A stretch of 64,000 bases of DNA from Gordonia polyisoprenivorans NBRC 16320 = JCM 10675 (GTDB lineage: Bacteria; Actinomycetota; Actinomycetes; Mycobacteriales; Mycobacteriaceae): positions 1 through 64,000 of the forward strand of contig NZ_BAEI01000011.1 of the NCBI RefSeq assembly GCF_000241325.1. The letters are read 5' to 3'. Shown piece by piece: positions 15,781 through 26,509 of this stretch. The notes under the pieces are model-generated. The model saw nothing but the letters and a program-made list of their open reading frames with translations, had not been told where the DNA came from and ran no database searches. The position numbers and the translations under genes were made by a program. How positions within the stretch are numbered: position 1 is the first letter of the stretch; every line of letters starts with the position of its first letter.

Positions 15781-17328
15781 GTGTCCACCGATTCCTCGAG
15801 TCAGCCCCCGAAACCGACTCCCGCCCAGTCGACGGAATCCAGCGCCCGGTCGACGGAATCGGGCGCCCAATCGACGCAGGAGAGCGCCCGGTCGACGGGC
15901 GCGCTCGACCGTTTCTTCAAGATCTCCGAGCGCGGGTCGACGCTGGGTCGGGAGTTCCGCGGCGGCCTGGTCACCTTCTTCACGATGGCCTACATCGTCG
16001 TGCTCAATCCGATCATCATCGGCGGCATCCCCGGCGAGCCGCACAACGCCGACGTCCTCGGGCACGTGTTGCCGATCGCCCAGGTCGCCGCCGTCACCGC
16101 GCTCGTCGCCGGCGTCATGTCGATCATCTTCGGTCTCGTCGCCAACTATCCGTTCGCGATCGCCACCGGCCTCGGGATCAACAGCCTGCTCGCGGTGACC
16201 ATCGCGCCGCAGATGACGTGGCCCGAGGCGATGGGTCTGGTCGTCATCGACGGCATCATCATCGTGTTGCTCGCGGTCACCGGGTTCCGTACCGCGGTGT
16301 TCAATGCCGTTCCGGCCGAACTGAAAGCGGCCATCGCCGCGGGTATCGGCGCGTTCATCGCGTTCGTCGGATTCGTCGACGCCGGCTTCGTCCGGCGCAT
16401 CCCCGATGCCGCCGGGACGACGGTGCCGGTGCAACTGGGCAGTGGCAACTCGATCACCACCATCCCCACGCTGGTGTTCGTGCTCGGCGTGCTGTTGATG
16501 GGCGTGCTGGTGGTCCGACGGGTCCCCGGCGGACTCCTCATCGGTATTGCGGTGACCGCGGTCGCCTCGCTCATCCTGGAGTCGGTGCTGCACCTCGGAT
16601 CGGGTGCCACCAAGCCCGGCGGGTGGGGATTGTCGGTGCCCGAGATCCCGCACTCACTCGGCGGACTGCCGAATCTGAGCCTCGTCGGTGACGTCGACCT
16701 GTTCGGCGCCTTCACCCGCGTCGGTGTGCTCGCCGCATGTGTGCTCGTGTTCGCTCTGGTGCTGTCGAACTTCTTCGACGCGATGGGCACGATGACCGGC
16801 CTCGGCAAGGAGGCCGGGCTGACCGACGCCAAGGGCAATCTGCCCGGCATCGGACGGGCACTGGTGGTGGAGGGCACCGGCGCGATCGCCGGTGGTGTCG
16901 CGTCGTCGTCGTCGAACACCGTCTTCGTCGAATCGGCGTCGGGTATCGCCGAAGGTGCGCGGACCGGTCTGGCCAACATCGTCACCGGCGTGCTGTTCCT
17001 CGCGGCGATGTTCTTCACCCCGGTCTACGAGGTCATCCCGAGTGAGGCCGTCGCGCCGGCACTGGTGATCGTCGGCGGACTGATGATCGCGCAGGTGCGC
17101 AGCATCGACTTCACGAACTTCGCGATCGCGCTGCCGACCTTCCTGACGATCGTCACCATGCCGTTCACCTACTCGATCGCCAACGGCATCGGTGTCGGCT
17201 TCATCAGCTGGGTGGTGATGGCGACCGCGGCGGGCAAGGCGCGCACGGTGCATCCGTTGATGTGGCTGGTGGCCATCGTCTTCGTCGCCTACTTCGCGCG
17301 GCAGCCGATCTCCGATCTCCTCGGCTGA
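15781..17328 (+). CDS. NCS2-family purine permease (AzgA/GhxP type)
   Basis: A 515-residue polytopic membrane protein of the nucleobase transporter NCS2 family, AzgA-like branch, which imports adenine, guanine or hypoxanthine with protons. Diagnostic stretches are the first helix FRGGLVTFFTMAYIVVLNP, ATGLGINSLLAV, FFDAMGTMTGLGKEAG, and VASSSSNTVFVESASGIAEGARTG. The first about 45 residues are unusual: a hydrophilic Ser/Thr/Glu/Ala run with a seven-residue period (AQSTESS, ARSTESG, AQSTQES, ARST) encoded by four 21-base repeats. The same repeat is found in non-coding DNA at 34764-34826. The start may therefore lie later, although no better one is evident before the conserved domain. Confidence 0.85.
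   Translation: MSTDSSSQPPKPTPAQSTESSARSTESGAQSTQESARSTGALDRFFKISERGSTLGREFRGGLVTFFTMAYIVVLNPIIIGGIPGEPHNADVLGHVLPIAQVAAVTALVAGVMSIIFGLVANYPFAIATGLGINSLLAVTIAPQMTWPEAMGLVVIDGIIIVLLAVTGFRTAVFNAVPAELKAAIAAGIGAFIAFVGFVDAGFVRRIPDAAGTTVPVQLGSGNSITTIPTLVFVLGVLLMGVLVVRRVPGGLLIGIAVTAVASLILESVLHLGSGATKPGGWGLSVPEIPHSLGGLPNLSLVGDVDLFGAFTRVGVLAACVLVFALVLSNFFDAMGTMTGLGKEAGLTDAKGNLPGIGRALVVEGTGAIAGGVASSSSNTVFVESASGIAEGARTGLANIVTGVLFLAAMFFTPVYEVIPSEAVAPALVIVGGLMIAQVRSIDFTNFAIALPTFLTIVTMPFTYSIANGIGVGFISWVVMATAAGKARTVHPLMWLVAIVFVAYFARQPISDLLG
15821..15904. repeat. Four 21-base repeats inside the NCS2 permease N-terminus
   Basis: Units begin at about 15821, 15842, 15863 and 15884, each containing the core CGCCCGGTCGACGGA or a close variant. 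The 21-base period keeps the frame open as seven-residue repeats. The same unit occurs three times at 34764-34826 upstream of the DUF222 gene. Confidence 0.8.
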
Positions 17329-17380
17329 GGACCGCACTCGTGCGCGCTGCCTCGTCTCCGATCGGCTCGTACGCCCCACG

Positions 17381-17414
17381 AAGAGTGGGGGAAGAGTGTT
17401 CTTCCCCTACTCTT
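17381..17414. terminator. Long hairpin after the NCS2 permease gene
   Basis: AAGAGTGGGGGAAGA (17381-17395) pairs with TCTTCCCCTACTCTT (17400-17414) across a GTGT loop: a 15-base stem with one G-U pair, 53 bases after the permease stop. It is followed by CGTTCTTCCCC rather than a T-run. A terminator or RNA-stabilising hairpin is likely. The rest of 17329-17592 shows no gene. Confidence 0.6.
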
Positions 17415-17592
17415 TCGTTCTTCCCCGCGAAATTTCTTGCGGAGGAAGGGATTGCTTGGGGAAGAAGCGGGGGGAGCACCACGCGGCCGTCGCGACGGGA
17501 CTCGTGCACGCGTGAGGACATCTGTGGTCCGTAGGAGCGACATTCTCGCCGCGATGCTGCGGAATTCCTGAGAAGAACATAATATTTGCGCC

Positions 17593-18033
17593 GTGGAGCT
17601 TGTTGTTGAGGGTGACGAACGGCTGGCCGGGTCGCTGTCGCTCGCGATCGTACGTATGGCCCGGCGGCTGCGACTGCGTCGCGACAACGAACTCGTGTCG
17701 TTGACGCAGCTCTCGGCGCTGAACACCCTCTATCACGAGGGGTCGATGTCGCCGGGTGCGCTCGCCGCGGCCGAACGCGTCAAACCGCCGTCGATGACGC
17801 GGGTCATCGCCTCGCTCGCCGACCTCGGCATGATCAAGCGTGAGGCGCACCCCACCGACGGTCGGCAGGCCATCGTGACCTTGGCGCCGGCCGGGGAGCG
17901 GGTCATCGCGAACGAGGTGGCCGCCCGCAAGGCCTGGCTCAACGACCGGCTCGAGGAGCTCTCCGACGAGGAACGCGCGACGCTGAGTGCGGCCGTGCCG
18001 ATCCTCGAACGGATCATCTCCGACGACAGCTGA
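17593..18033 (+). CDS. MarR-family transcriptional regulator
   Basis: 146 residues from GTG 17593. It has the MarR winged helix: LTQLSALNTLYHEGSMSPGALAAAERVKPPSMTRVIASLADLGMIKREAHPTDGRQAIVTLAPAGE, with the wing DGRQ, followed by a helical dimerisation end. It matches M. tuberculosis Rv0880 in position (next to the DUF2530 gene and near the SpoU methyltransferase gene) and in length. An AT-rich ATAATATT just upstream may be a -10 region. The regulated genes are unknown; the adjacent purine permease is a candidate. Confidence 0.85.
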   Translation: MELVVEGDERLAGSLSLAIVRMARRLRLRRDNELVSLTQLSALNTLYHEGSMSPGALAAAERVKPPSMTRVIASLADLGMIKREAHPTDGRQAIVTLAPAGERVIANEVAARKAWLNDRLEELSDEERATLSAAVPILERIISDDS

Positions 18034-18084
18034 CCTCCGACCCGTCGGGCCGAGAGGAGGGTCGGGTCGGCGCGGGAGGTCGGG

Positions 18085-19326
18085 TCAGAAGAAGGTGCCG
18101 GCGAACGGAGCCCGGGTCGTCGCGAACGCCCGGTCCAGCGCGTCGAGCGTGGCCGGCGAATCGGTCCACAGTCGTCCCGCCGCGGCGAACTCGTGCGCGG
18201 AGATCCCGCCGAGGTAGAGGCTGGAGAGCACCGAGGTGTCCAGTCGCACGGTCGGTTGGGCCTCGCTGTGCACCACGACGGCGGCACCGTTGCGGACGGT
18301 GAGGGCAAAGGTTCCGCCGCGCCCGGCGAAGCGATCGCCCACCTCGAGGACCACGTCGAGATCGGCGTCGTATCGGCGCGCGCCGAGCGCGGCGGGCACG
18401 TCGAGGATGCGTAACCACATCTTGTCGACCAGGCCGGTCACCTCGACCGAGCGCAGGTTCAGCAGCTTGCGCGGAAGGGGGTCGTCGACCGGGATGGACG
18501 CGTGCAGGGTCGGGATGAGGTCGAGGGAGATCAACACCCGCCACAGATCGGTGTGGGCGTCCTCGGTGACCGCCACGACCTCCTCGATCTCGGCGTGTAC
18601 CTCGCCGTCGGCGACGCCCTTGAACACCCGGTAGCTCGCGTACCCGTCGTCGTGCAGCAGGTAGTGCAACCCGCTCGCGGCCGGCGGGCGTTCGGAGTCG
18701 CGGTCGGCCAGGATCGGCGCCCACCACTGCTCGGTGCGGGCGAGGGCACCCGGTCGGGTCGCGGTCCACCGGTGATGGATGTCGGCGACGGCGGCCGCCA
18801 CCTCGTCGGGGTGGGCGAAGCGCACCGTCGCGTGGGACGGGTGCTCGGCCCGCATCCGAGCCGATGACCCGATGCGGATCGAATGCGCGAAGCACGCCGG
18901 CCCGAAGCCGAAGCGCTCGTAGATGGTGCCCTCCGATGCGGTGAGGATCGCAAAGGTCTGCCCTTCGTCGATCCATTGGCGGGTCAACTCGGTGAGCATC
19001 CGCCGCAGGATGCCGCGGCGACGATGAGTCGCGGCCACCGACACCCATGACAGTCCGGCTGCATCGGCGACGGCTCCGCCGGGCAAGGTCATCGACATCC
19101 GGTAGAACATCGACACCCCGACCAACGGCACCGACGACACATCGGTATCCCGGACGACGATGACGTCGGAATCGGAGACCTTGGCGCGCAGATCATCTCG
19201 CTCGTCGTCGGGGATCGGGTTGCGCATCGCGAACGCCCGGGCGTCGGCGGCGATGATGTCGTCCCAGTCGTCGTCGGTGGCGCGGTTCAGGCTCAGATGG
19301 TCGATCGTGGCATCGGCACTGTTCAC
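18085..19326 (-). CDS. eis: Eis-like N-acetyltransferase
   Basis: A 413-residue protein of the Eis family: a tandem GNAT region followed by a C-terminal sterol-carrier-like domain. The acetyl-CoA site is LSWVSVAATHRRRGILRRMLTEL (about 92-114). LTASEGTIYERFGFGPACF is a strong Eis-family stretch, and the terminal residues GTFF fit an enzyme that uses its C-terminal carboxylate in catalysis. M. tuberculosis Eis (Rv2416c) acetylates aminoglycosides at several amines. Whether this protein acts on drugs, polyamines or proteins cannot be read from sequence. It is divergent from the RNA methyltransferase gene and is not part of the Rv0879c-Rv0910 order. Confidence 0.85.
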   Translation of the reverse strand: MNSADATIDHLSLNRATDDDWDDIIAADARAFAMRNPIPDDERDDLRAKVSDSDVIVVRDTDVSSVPLVGVSMFYRMSMTLPGGAVADAAGLSWVSVAATHRRRGILRRMLTELTRQWIDEGQTFAILTASEGTIYERFGFGPACFAHSIRIGSSARMRAEHPSHATVRFAHPDEVAAAVADIHHRWTATRPGALARTEQWWAPILADRDSERPPAASGLHYLLHDDGYASYRVFKGVADGEVHAEIEEVVAVTEDAHTDLWRVLISLDLIPTLHASIPVDDPLPRKLLNLRSVEVTGLVDKMWLRILDVPAALGARRYDADLDVVLEVGDRFAGRGGTFALTVRNGAAVVVHSEAQPTVRLDTSVLSSLYLGGISAHEFAAAGRLWTDSPATLDALDRAFATTRAPFAGTFF

Positions 19327-19418
19327 GACTCCACGTTGTCATACCGGACTCGTCACCGGGCCCGTCGGGTTCGGATCGGCGAGTGTCCCCGGTCGCCGCT
19401 TTGGCAGACTGACTGGTT

Positions 19419-20360
19419 GTGTCCGACGCGCCTTCCCCTCCCGTGCCTCCCAGCCCTGTCCACTCGAGTCCGGTCCACTCGGGTCCCGTGCCGGCCGGGA
19501 GACTGCCGGTGCGGGTGATCGACATCGACGATCCCGCCGACGAGCGGGTCGACGACTTCCGCGATCTCAATTCGGTCGACCGGCGTCCGGATCTACCCGC
19601 CCTGCCCGGTGGCCGGCGTGGCCTGGGTCTGGTCATCGCCGAGGGAGTCCTCGTCGCCCAACGGATGATCGCCTCCCGCTTCACCCCGCACGCCTTCCTC
19701 GGGGTTTCGCGGCGACTCGACGAACTCGCCGACGACGTGCGGGTGGTCGGGCCGGAGAACACCGACCCGGCCGTCCCGTTCTATCGGGCCACTGCCGAGG
19801 TGATGGCCGAGATCGTCGGGTTCCATCTCAATCGCGGGGTCCTGGGGGTGGCCCGCCGACCACCGGTCCGCCACGTCGATGAGGTGCTCGCCGGCGCGCG
19901 GACGGTGGCGATCCTCGAGGGCGTCAACGACCACGAGAACATCGGGTCGATCTTCCGTAATGCCGCGGGGCTCGGGGTCGACGCCGTCCTGTTCGGGTCG
20001 GGCTGTGCCGATCCGCTCTATCGGCGCAGTGTGCGGGTGTCGATGGGGCACGCCCTGTTGGTGCCGTCCGCGCAATTCGACGAGTGGCCCGCGGGACTCG
20101 ACGACGTGCACCGGCATGGTTTCACCACGGTGTCGCTGACCCCGGACCCGCAGGCCGCGGTCCTGGCCGAGTCGGTGGACGCCGAGCGCGTCGCCTTCCT
20201 CGTCGGCGCCGAGGGCCCCGGACTGGCCAGGGCCACCATGCGTGCCACCCATGTGCAGGCACGGATCCCGATGAGTCGGGGCACCGACTCACTCAATGTC
20301 GCCACCGCGGCGGCGATCGCCTTCTACGAGCGCGTCCGGTCGGGCACGATGGGGCAATGA
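19419..20360 (+). CDS. SpoU/TrmH-family RNA 2'-O-methyltransferase
   Basis: A 313-residue SPOUT methyltransferase that transfers a methyl group from SAM to a ribose of rRNA or tRNA. The three motifs are present: NDHENIGSIFRNAAGLGVDA, FLVGAEGPGL and IPMSRGTDSLNVATAAAIAFYE. The N-terminal half is the RNA-recognition extension. The GTG start at 19419 is followed by a proline-rich leader of about 25 residues. It corresponds to M. tuberculosis Rv0881 in order and overlaps the next gene by four bases (ATGA). The exact target nucleotide is unknown. Confidence 0.88.
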   Translation: MSDAPSPPVPPSPVHSSPVHSGPVPAGRLPVRVIDIDDPADERVDDFRDLNSVDRRPDLPALPGGRRGLGLVIAEGVLVAQRMIASRFTPHAFLGVSRRLDELADDVRVVGPENTDPAVPFYRATAEVMAEIVGFHLNRGVLGVARRPPVRHVDEVLAGARTVAILEGVNDHENIGSIFRNAAGLGVDAVLFGSGCADPLYRRSVRVSMGHALLVPSAQFDEWPAGLDDVHRHGFTTVSLTPDPQAAVLAESVDAERVAFLVGAEGPGLARATMRATHVQARIPMSRGTDSLNVATAAAIAFYERVRSGTMGQ

Positions 20361-20743
20361 GCGATTCGGGTGAGCGCACCACCGACCGCACCCCCGCGTG
20401 GACGATGTACATCCCGGAGGCGCAGCGGGTGATCGCTGGGTCGGCCGACGGCGCCGACCTCGAGCCGTGGCGCCGCCACGAGCCGACGCCGTGGACACTC
20501 GGGCTGCTCGTCAGTGCGGTGGCTGTGGCCTTCTGCTCGCTGGTGACCGTCGGGGTCTACAGTCTGGCGGAGTCGCTCGCGCACGGCGTCGGTCTCGTCG
20601 CGATCTTCGTGCTGGCCCCGGCGACTGCGTGGACGCTGTGGGACTTCAGGTTTCGCCCGGTGTGGCGGTGGATCGTGTGGGGTGCGCTCACCGGACTGCT
20701 CGCCGGGGTCGGTTCGGGAATCGCCCTGTTCGCCATGTCGTAA
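20357..20743 (+). CDS. Small membrane protein, DUF2537-like
   Basis: 128 residues from ATG 20357, overlapping the methyltransferase stop. A hydrophilic N-terminus of about 50 residues is followed by three hydrophobic segments (LGLLVSAVAVAFCSLVTVGV, GVGLVAIFVLAPATAWTLW, IVWGALTGLLAGVGSGIALF). It fits M. tuberculosis Rv0882 in order and type (DUF2537, unknown function). The stop codon lies in an 18-base tandem duplication. Confidence 0.75.
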   Translation: MSDSGERTTDRTPAWTMYIPEAQRVIAGSADGADLEPWRRHEPTPWTLGLLVSAVAVAFCSLVTVGVYSLAESLAHGVGLVAIFVLAPATAWTLWDFRFRPVWRWIVWGALTGLLAGVGSGIALFAMS

Positions 20744-20765
20744 CGACTCGCCATGTCGTAGCGAC
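20730..20765. repeat. 18-base tandem duplication across a stop codon
   Basis: TCGCCATGTCGTAACGAC (20730-20747) is followed at once by TCGCCATGTCGTAGCGAC (20748-20765), one mismatch. The first copy ends the DUF2537-like gene at TAA; the second repeats the last codons and another stop (TAG). Confidence 0.8.
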
Positions 20766-20793
20766 AGCGAAAAACGTTGCGGTGACCGAGGTG

Positions 20794-21579
20794 TCAGGAG
20801 CCGCCGAAGCCGAAGTACCGGGCCAACCGGCCGCGGCCGCGTTTCGGTTCACCGCCGCCCTGTTCGTCGGGCGTCGGCGGTGGTGTCGCCCGCGCACGTG
20901 ACGCGGCGTGGTAGCGCTCGATGTCCTCGCTCGTCGGTTGGTAGTCCGCCGGATGAATGGCGAACGCGGTCACCGGGATTCGGGCCGGGTCGGAGTCGGT
21001 CGGCGCGAGGGGATGGGTGAAGCGGAAACCGAGCCAGGCCCGGTTGGATTCCTCGGCGAGTTGCTGCGGGTGAAAAGGCAGGGCCAGCGGGTCGGGGGCC
21101 ACCCCGTCGGCGTAGCGCAGCGGATGTTCGCCGCCCCAGAACGGTCCTTCGAATCCGAAGGGCACGCCCTCGTCCTCGAAGTAGTCCACCGGTGTCGCCG
21201 AGAACGAGCGCCGTAGCTCCCCGTTCTCCCATCGGGCGAAGGCGCCGGTGCCGGTGGCCGGATCGGTGTAGAGCACCGTGGCTGCGGCACTGCGCTGGAT
21301 CGACGCGATCGTCCGCGTGAGTGTGCTGGGCCGCTCGGTGGCGAACAGCGAGCACGACAACACGCTCAGCGGCCCGTAGAAACCGGCGTAGACGTGCGAA
21401 TCCGTCGCACTCATCGCCGACGCGAGGTCGGTGTCGACCATCGGCAGTAGGACGCTGTCGCCGTAGATGGCCGACGCCAGGCGTCCGGCAGCGGTCACGT
21501 CGTTGGTGACTCCGTCACGGATCACTCGCGCAGGATCATCGGTATCGATGAACCAGAGTGTGACTGCGCGCGCCGACAT
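20794..21579 (-). CDS. Conserved hypothetical protein (possibly DUF6928)
   Basis: A 261-residue soluble protein starting MSARAVTLWFIDTDDPARVI. It has no signal peptide or membrane helix. Features are a DxHVYAGFYGPLSVLSC segment near residue 63 and an aromatic-rich middle (VDYFEDEGVPFGFEGPFWGGEHPL), with a basic tail GEPKRGRGRLARYFGF. I recall similar actinobacterial proteins as DUF6928, without a known function. It is 8 bases downstream of the sepH gene on the same strand, so the two are probably co-transcribed. Confidence 0.6.
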   Translation of the reverse strand: MSARAVTLWFIDTDDPARVIRDGVTNDVTAAGRLASAIYGDSVLLPMVDTDLASAMSATDSHVYAGFYGPLSVLSCSLFATERPSTLTRTIASIQRSAAATVLYTDPATGTGAFARWENGELRRSFSATPVDYFEDEGVPFGFEGPFWGGEHPLRYADGVAPDPLALPFHPQQLAEESNRAWLGFRFTHPLAPTDSDPARIPVTAFAIHPADYQPTSEDIERYHAASRARATPPPTPDEQGGGEPKRGRGRLARYFGFGGS

Positions 21580-21587
21580 CGTCCCCC

Positions 21588-22640
21588 TCAGCTGTTCGGA
21601 TTGCTACGGACACCCAGCAGGACGTCCTCCCAGGCAGGTACCGGTGGTTTGCGTGACTTGCGCCGACGCTGTGCGGTGACCGGGGTCGGCGCGGGCGGTG
21701 CGTCGTCGGTGGTGTGCGCCGAATCGTCGGCGCTGTCGGTGTCAGCGTGGCTGTCGGCGTCCTCGGCCGTCGCGACGTCGTCGGAGGTCTCCGAGGGTTC
21801 GGTGCCGACCTCGACGTCGTCGCGGTGGCGCCCGTGCGGTTCGGTGCCGTGCGGGTCTGCGGAGTCGAAATCGAGTGCGTAGGTGCCGTGCTCGTCGAAG
21901 GGGGCATGCGCGGGATCGTGTCGGCTGCGTTGGGCACCGATGATCGAGTCGGCGTCGAGGGTGACCTGCTCGCGGCCCGCATCGTCGACGTCGACGACGG
22001 GCGCGGGAACCGGAGTGATGACCGGGGTCGCGACAGGCGTCAGGCGTCGGCGCGGCTCGATCAGTTCCGGATGGGTCAGCTCCTCGGCGAGGTCGTCGAG
22101 CGGGTCGGCGGTTCCGCCGTGCGCACCGGGGTGATACCGCCAGTGCGCGCGATGCTCGGTGTGGCCGACCTGCCAGGCGATCTGCACCGCCCAGTAGCCG
22201 TCCTCGCCCTTCCAGGCGTCCCAGGCCGCCTCCGACGGATTCTGGCCGAACGCGACGAGCCCCTCGGTGACGACGTCGCCGAGGGTGAGTTCCGAGGGTC
22301 CGTCGTGACGCAGGGGATGAGCCAGCGCGGCGAGTTCGGCGGCCCGGCTGCGTTCGAGCAGTACCGGGTGGGCGAATCGTTCGATCTTGTCGGTGCTGAC
22401 CCCGGCGATGGCGGCGACCTCGGCGACGGTGGCGCCGGCCCGGATGCGGGACTGGATCTCGCGTGGTCGCAGTGAGCTGGTCATCTCGATCTCGATCTGT
22501 CCGAGGCGGGACAGATCGCCGCGGGCGGCGGCACGGAGGCGTTCATCGGCGGCAATGGTGAACTTCTCACCCGACTCGACGTCTTGGCAGATGACTCGGG
22601 AGCCGCCGGCGTCGACGCCGACCACTCGAAGTTCACGCAT
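21588..22640 (-). CDS. sepH: Cell-division regulator SepH
   Basis: 350 residues. The N-terminal DUF3071 domain (MRELRVVGVDAGGSRVICQD through ERFAHPVLLERSRAAELA) contains the helix-turn-helix-like region LRPREIQSRIRAGATVAEVAAIAGVS. The rest is a long acidic, low-complexity linker rich in Asp, Glu, Thr and His, ending in a short basic stretch QRRRKSRKPPVPAWEDVLLG. SepH in Streptomyces and mycobacteria binds FtsZ and promotes Z-ring assembly. AGGAGGAG precedes the start. It matches M. tuberculosis Rv0883c, next to serC. Confidence 0.88.
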   Translation of the reverse strand: MRELRVVGVDAGGSRVICQDVESGEKFTIAADERLRAAARGDLSRLGQIEIEMTSSLRPREIQSRIRAGATVAEVAAIAGVSTDKIERFAHPVLLERSRAAELAALAHPLRHDGPSELTLGDVVTEGLVAFGQNPSEAAWDAWKGEDGYWAVQIAWQVGHTEHRAHWRYHPGAHGGTADPLDDLAEELTHPELIEPRRRLTPVATPVITPVPAPVVDVDDAGREQVTLDADSIIGAQRSRHDPAHAPFDEHGTYALDFDSADPHGTEPHGRHRDDVEVGTEPSETSDDVATAEDADSHADTDSADDSAHTTDDAPPAPTPVTAQRRRKSRKPPVPAWEDVLLGVRSNPNS

Positions 22641-22839
22641 CTGCTCCTCCTCCGGTTGACCACGAGTGCGGGCATTGTGGCCAGGTTAGACCACCGAACG
22701 TCGCGGATCGGGCCGGACACGCGGGCCGGAGTCGCCCGGCGGTACGGCGGAAACGCGCAGTTCAGCCCGACAGTGGCGGACGTGACCCATGCGTCGGATG
22801 GGACGTATGTGCTCCAGGGTAGCGTGTGGGCCCGCTCGG

Positions 22840-23607
22840 TCAGGCCGTCACCGGTGCTCGGCACACGAGTGCCACGGTGCTGTTGCGCACGCGTACCCCG
22901 TCGTTCCCGAGGAACTCGGAGAGACGGGAGCGCAATCGCGCCGCGGTGTCCGCATCGAGGGTGAGCTGGCGCGAGTACGTGAACGCCAGGTTCACGTAAT
23001 CCTCGGTGCTCAGGTGGGTCTCGACGGCGAATCGATCGATGGTCGGCGTCAGTCCGGCGCTCGTCAGCAGTTCGTGCGCGCGGTCCTCGGCGCGTGATGC
23101 CTCCCGGGTGGTCGGCACCGCGTCCGCGCCGCACACCTCCCGGTAGATCTCGCGGATCCGTGCTTCCGAGGGCTCGATGGCCGCCGCGCGGTTCCACAGC
23201 AGGGCCAGGCGGCCGTCGGGGTTGAGCAGCGAAGGGATGCGGGCGAGTGCGACCTGTGGGTCGACCCAGTGGAACGAGCGGGCGAAGACCACCAGATCAA
23301 AGGTGCGTCCACGCGCATCCCATTCCTCGAAGGTCCCCTCCTCGACGACGATGCCCTTCGCGCGGGCCTTCTCGGCCATCAGTGGGTCGGGTTCGACGGC
23401 GAGCACGCTCGCGCCGGCCGCGGCCATCGGCGCCGAGACCATGCCCGTGCCTGCGCCGACGTCGAGCACCGACATGCCCGGGACAGGTAGGAGTCGCTCG
23501 ATGACCTCGGGCGGGAACGGCGGACGGTAGCGGTCGTAGGCGTCGGCGACCTGACCGAAGGATTCGGCACGCCGGCGATCGAGATGACTGGGCTGGCTGG
23601 TGGTCAC
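22840..23607 (-). CDS. Class I SAM-dependent methyltransferase
   Basis: A 255-residue methyltransferase. Motif I is VLDVGAGTGMVSAPMAAAGASVLAVEPD (about 49-76) and the post-I/II region reads FDLVVFARSFHWVD. YRPPFPPEVIERLLP at the front is typical of the Methyltransf_11 type. The substrate cannot be inferred. It lies between sepH and serC, 23 bases after the serC end on the same strand. Confidence 0.75.
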   Translation of the reverse strand: MTTSQPSHLDRRRAESFGQVADAYDRYRPPFPPEVIERLLPVPGMSVLDVGAGTGMVSAPMAAAGASVLAVEPDPLMAEKARAKGIVVEEGTFEEWDARGRTFDLVVFARSFHWVDPQVALARIPSLLNPDGRLALLWNRAAAIEPSEARIREIYREVCGADAVPTTREASRAEDRAHELLTSAGLTPTIDRFAVETHLSTEDYVNLAFTYSRQLTLDADTAARLRSRLSEFLGNDGVRVRNSTVALVCRAPVTA

Positions 23608-23630
23608 CTCATCGAGTATGCGCCCGCGGG

Positions 23631-24887
<1,257 letters not shown>

Positions 24888-24893
<6 letters not shown>

Positions 24894-25574
24894 ATAGCCG
24901 AGCGGGGTTCGGATTCGGTCGCCGGTGACGACCGGAACACCCGTGCCCGCCTGCGCGACACCGCGATCGAGATTTTCGCCCGCTCCGGCTTCGGGGCCTC
25001 GGTCCGCGCGATCGCCGAGGCCGCAGGAGTCAGTCCGGGTCTGGTGATCCACCACTTCGGGAGCAAGGACGCGTTACGGCGTGAATGTGATGCCCACGTG
25101 CTGCGCCAGACTCGTGAGGCGAACCGGGAGAGTCTCGAGAGATCGCCCGGCGCACCGGCTTTCGCGTCGATCCTGGCCCAGATGGACACGCTCGAAGACC
25201 AAGGGCCGCGCATGGTCTATCTCATTCGGAGTCTGCAGGCCGGGGGAGACATGGCGCGCGAACTGCTCGAACAGCTCGCTGCCGATGCCGAGGTCACCCT
25301 TCGGGCCGGTGTCGCCGACGGGACGATCAGACCCTCCCGGGACGAGCCGGCCCGAGCGCGTTACCTCCTCGCCCAGTCCCTCGGTGCGCTGCTGGTCGAC
25401 CTCGTGATGAACCCGCCGGAGGACTGGTCGGATGCCGGTGCGATCCTGCGTTCGCACACCGACCGGGTGGTGATCCCGGCGACCGAACTCGCGGTCCACG
25501 GCGTCATGGCCGACGACTCACTGCTCGATGTGGTGCTGCGCTATCAGGACGACAAACCAGGAGGACGACGATGA
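24888..25574 (+). CDS. TetR-family regulator of an ABC exporter (RaaS-like)
   Basis: 228 residues from ATG 24888, or 234 from ATG 24870. The HTH is [50 protein letters not shown], followed by a helical C-terminal domain. It overlaps the ABC ATPase gene by four bases (ATGA). The order TetR, ATPase, permease and the protein sizes match M. tuberculosis Rv1219c (RaaS), Rv1218c and Rv1217c, an exporter operon linked to antimicrobial survival. Orthology is inference from architecture. Confidence 0.85.
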
Positions 25575-26509
25575 CCGATGCACATGAGGGCCGGGTCGGC
25601 TTGCCCGACCCGGTGATCGAGGTTGCCGGGCTGACAAAGCATTTCGGCTCGTTCCGTGTCCTCGACGGATTGGACCTGCGGGTGCGCCCCGGTGAGGTCG
25701 CGGGTTTCCTCGGACCCAATGGCGCCGGTAAGTCGACCACCATCCGGGTGCTGCTCGGACTCTATCGATATGACGGCGGCACGGTGCGTGTCTTCGGTGC
25801 CGACCCTCATGCCGACGCCGTCGCGATCCATTCGCGGCTGGCCTACGTACCCGGGGATGTGAACCTCTGGCCGCAGCTGACCGGCGGTCAATGTATCGAT
25901 CTGCTGTTGTCGCTGCGGGGCATCCGGGCCGAATCCGCATCCCGCCGAGCCGAACTCATCGATCGTTTCGACCTCGACCCGACAAAGAAGGCCTCCACCT
26001 ATTCCAAGGGCAACCGGCAGAAGGTGGCCCTGATCGCCGCGCTGGCCGCCGACACGGAGTTGCTCATCCTCGACGAGCCCACGTCGGGACTCGATCCGCT
26101 GATGACCCATCAGTTCACCGAATGCGTACGGGAGTGTGCGACACAGGGATCGGCGGTGCTGATGTCGAGTCACATCCTCGCCGAGGTCGAACAGCTCTGC
26201 GACACCGTGACGATCATCCGTGACGGCCGCACCGTCCAGTCCGGCTCGCTGCGCGACTTGCGGCACCTACGACGCTCCCGGGTGACCGCGACCGTCGCCG
26301 GCGACTCCGCCGACCTGGCCTCGGTGACCGGTGTCCACGACTTCGAGCAGCGGGCCGAGGGCGAGGTCACCTTCACCGTCGATGACACCGGATTGGTCGC
26401 GGTGACAAGGGAGCTGGCCGACCGGGATGTGCGCACGCTCGCGGTGACCCCACCAAGCCTGGAGGAGTTGTTCCTGCATGCCTACGGTGAACGTCTGGAG
26501 GCCCGGTGA
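25571..26509 (+). CDS. ABC exporter ATP-binding protein (Rv1218c-like)
   Basis: A 312-residue nucleotide-binding subunit. Walker A is GPNGAGKST (about 54-62), the signature region is [16 protein letters not shown] (LSGGQ replaced by YSKGN, usual in this subfamily), Walker B is [13 protein letters not shown], and the switch His is in MSSHILAE. The C-terminal about 85 residues are the extension typical of drug and antibiotic exporters of the ABC-2 type. It overlaps both neighbours by four bases. Confidence 0.9.
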   Translation: MTDAHEGRVGLPDPVIEVAGLTKHFGSFRVLDGLDLRVRPGEVAGFLGPNGAGKSTTIRVLLGLYRYDGGTVRVFGADPHADAVAIHSRLAYVPGDVNLWPQLTGGQCIDLLLSLRGIRAESASRRAELIDRFDLDPTKKASTYSKGNRQKVALIAALAADTELLILDEPTSGLDPLMTHQFTECVRECATQGSAVLMSSHILAEVEQLCDTVTIIRDGRTVQSGSLRDLRHLRRSRVTATVAGDSADLASVTGVHDFEQRAEGEVTFTVDDTGLVAVTRELADRDVRTLAVTPPSLEELFLHAYGERLEAR

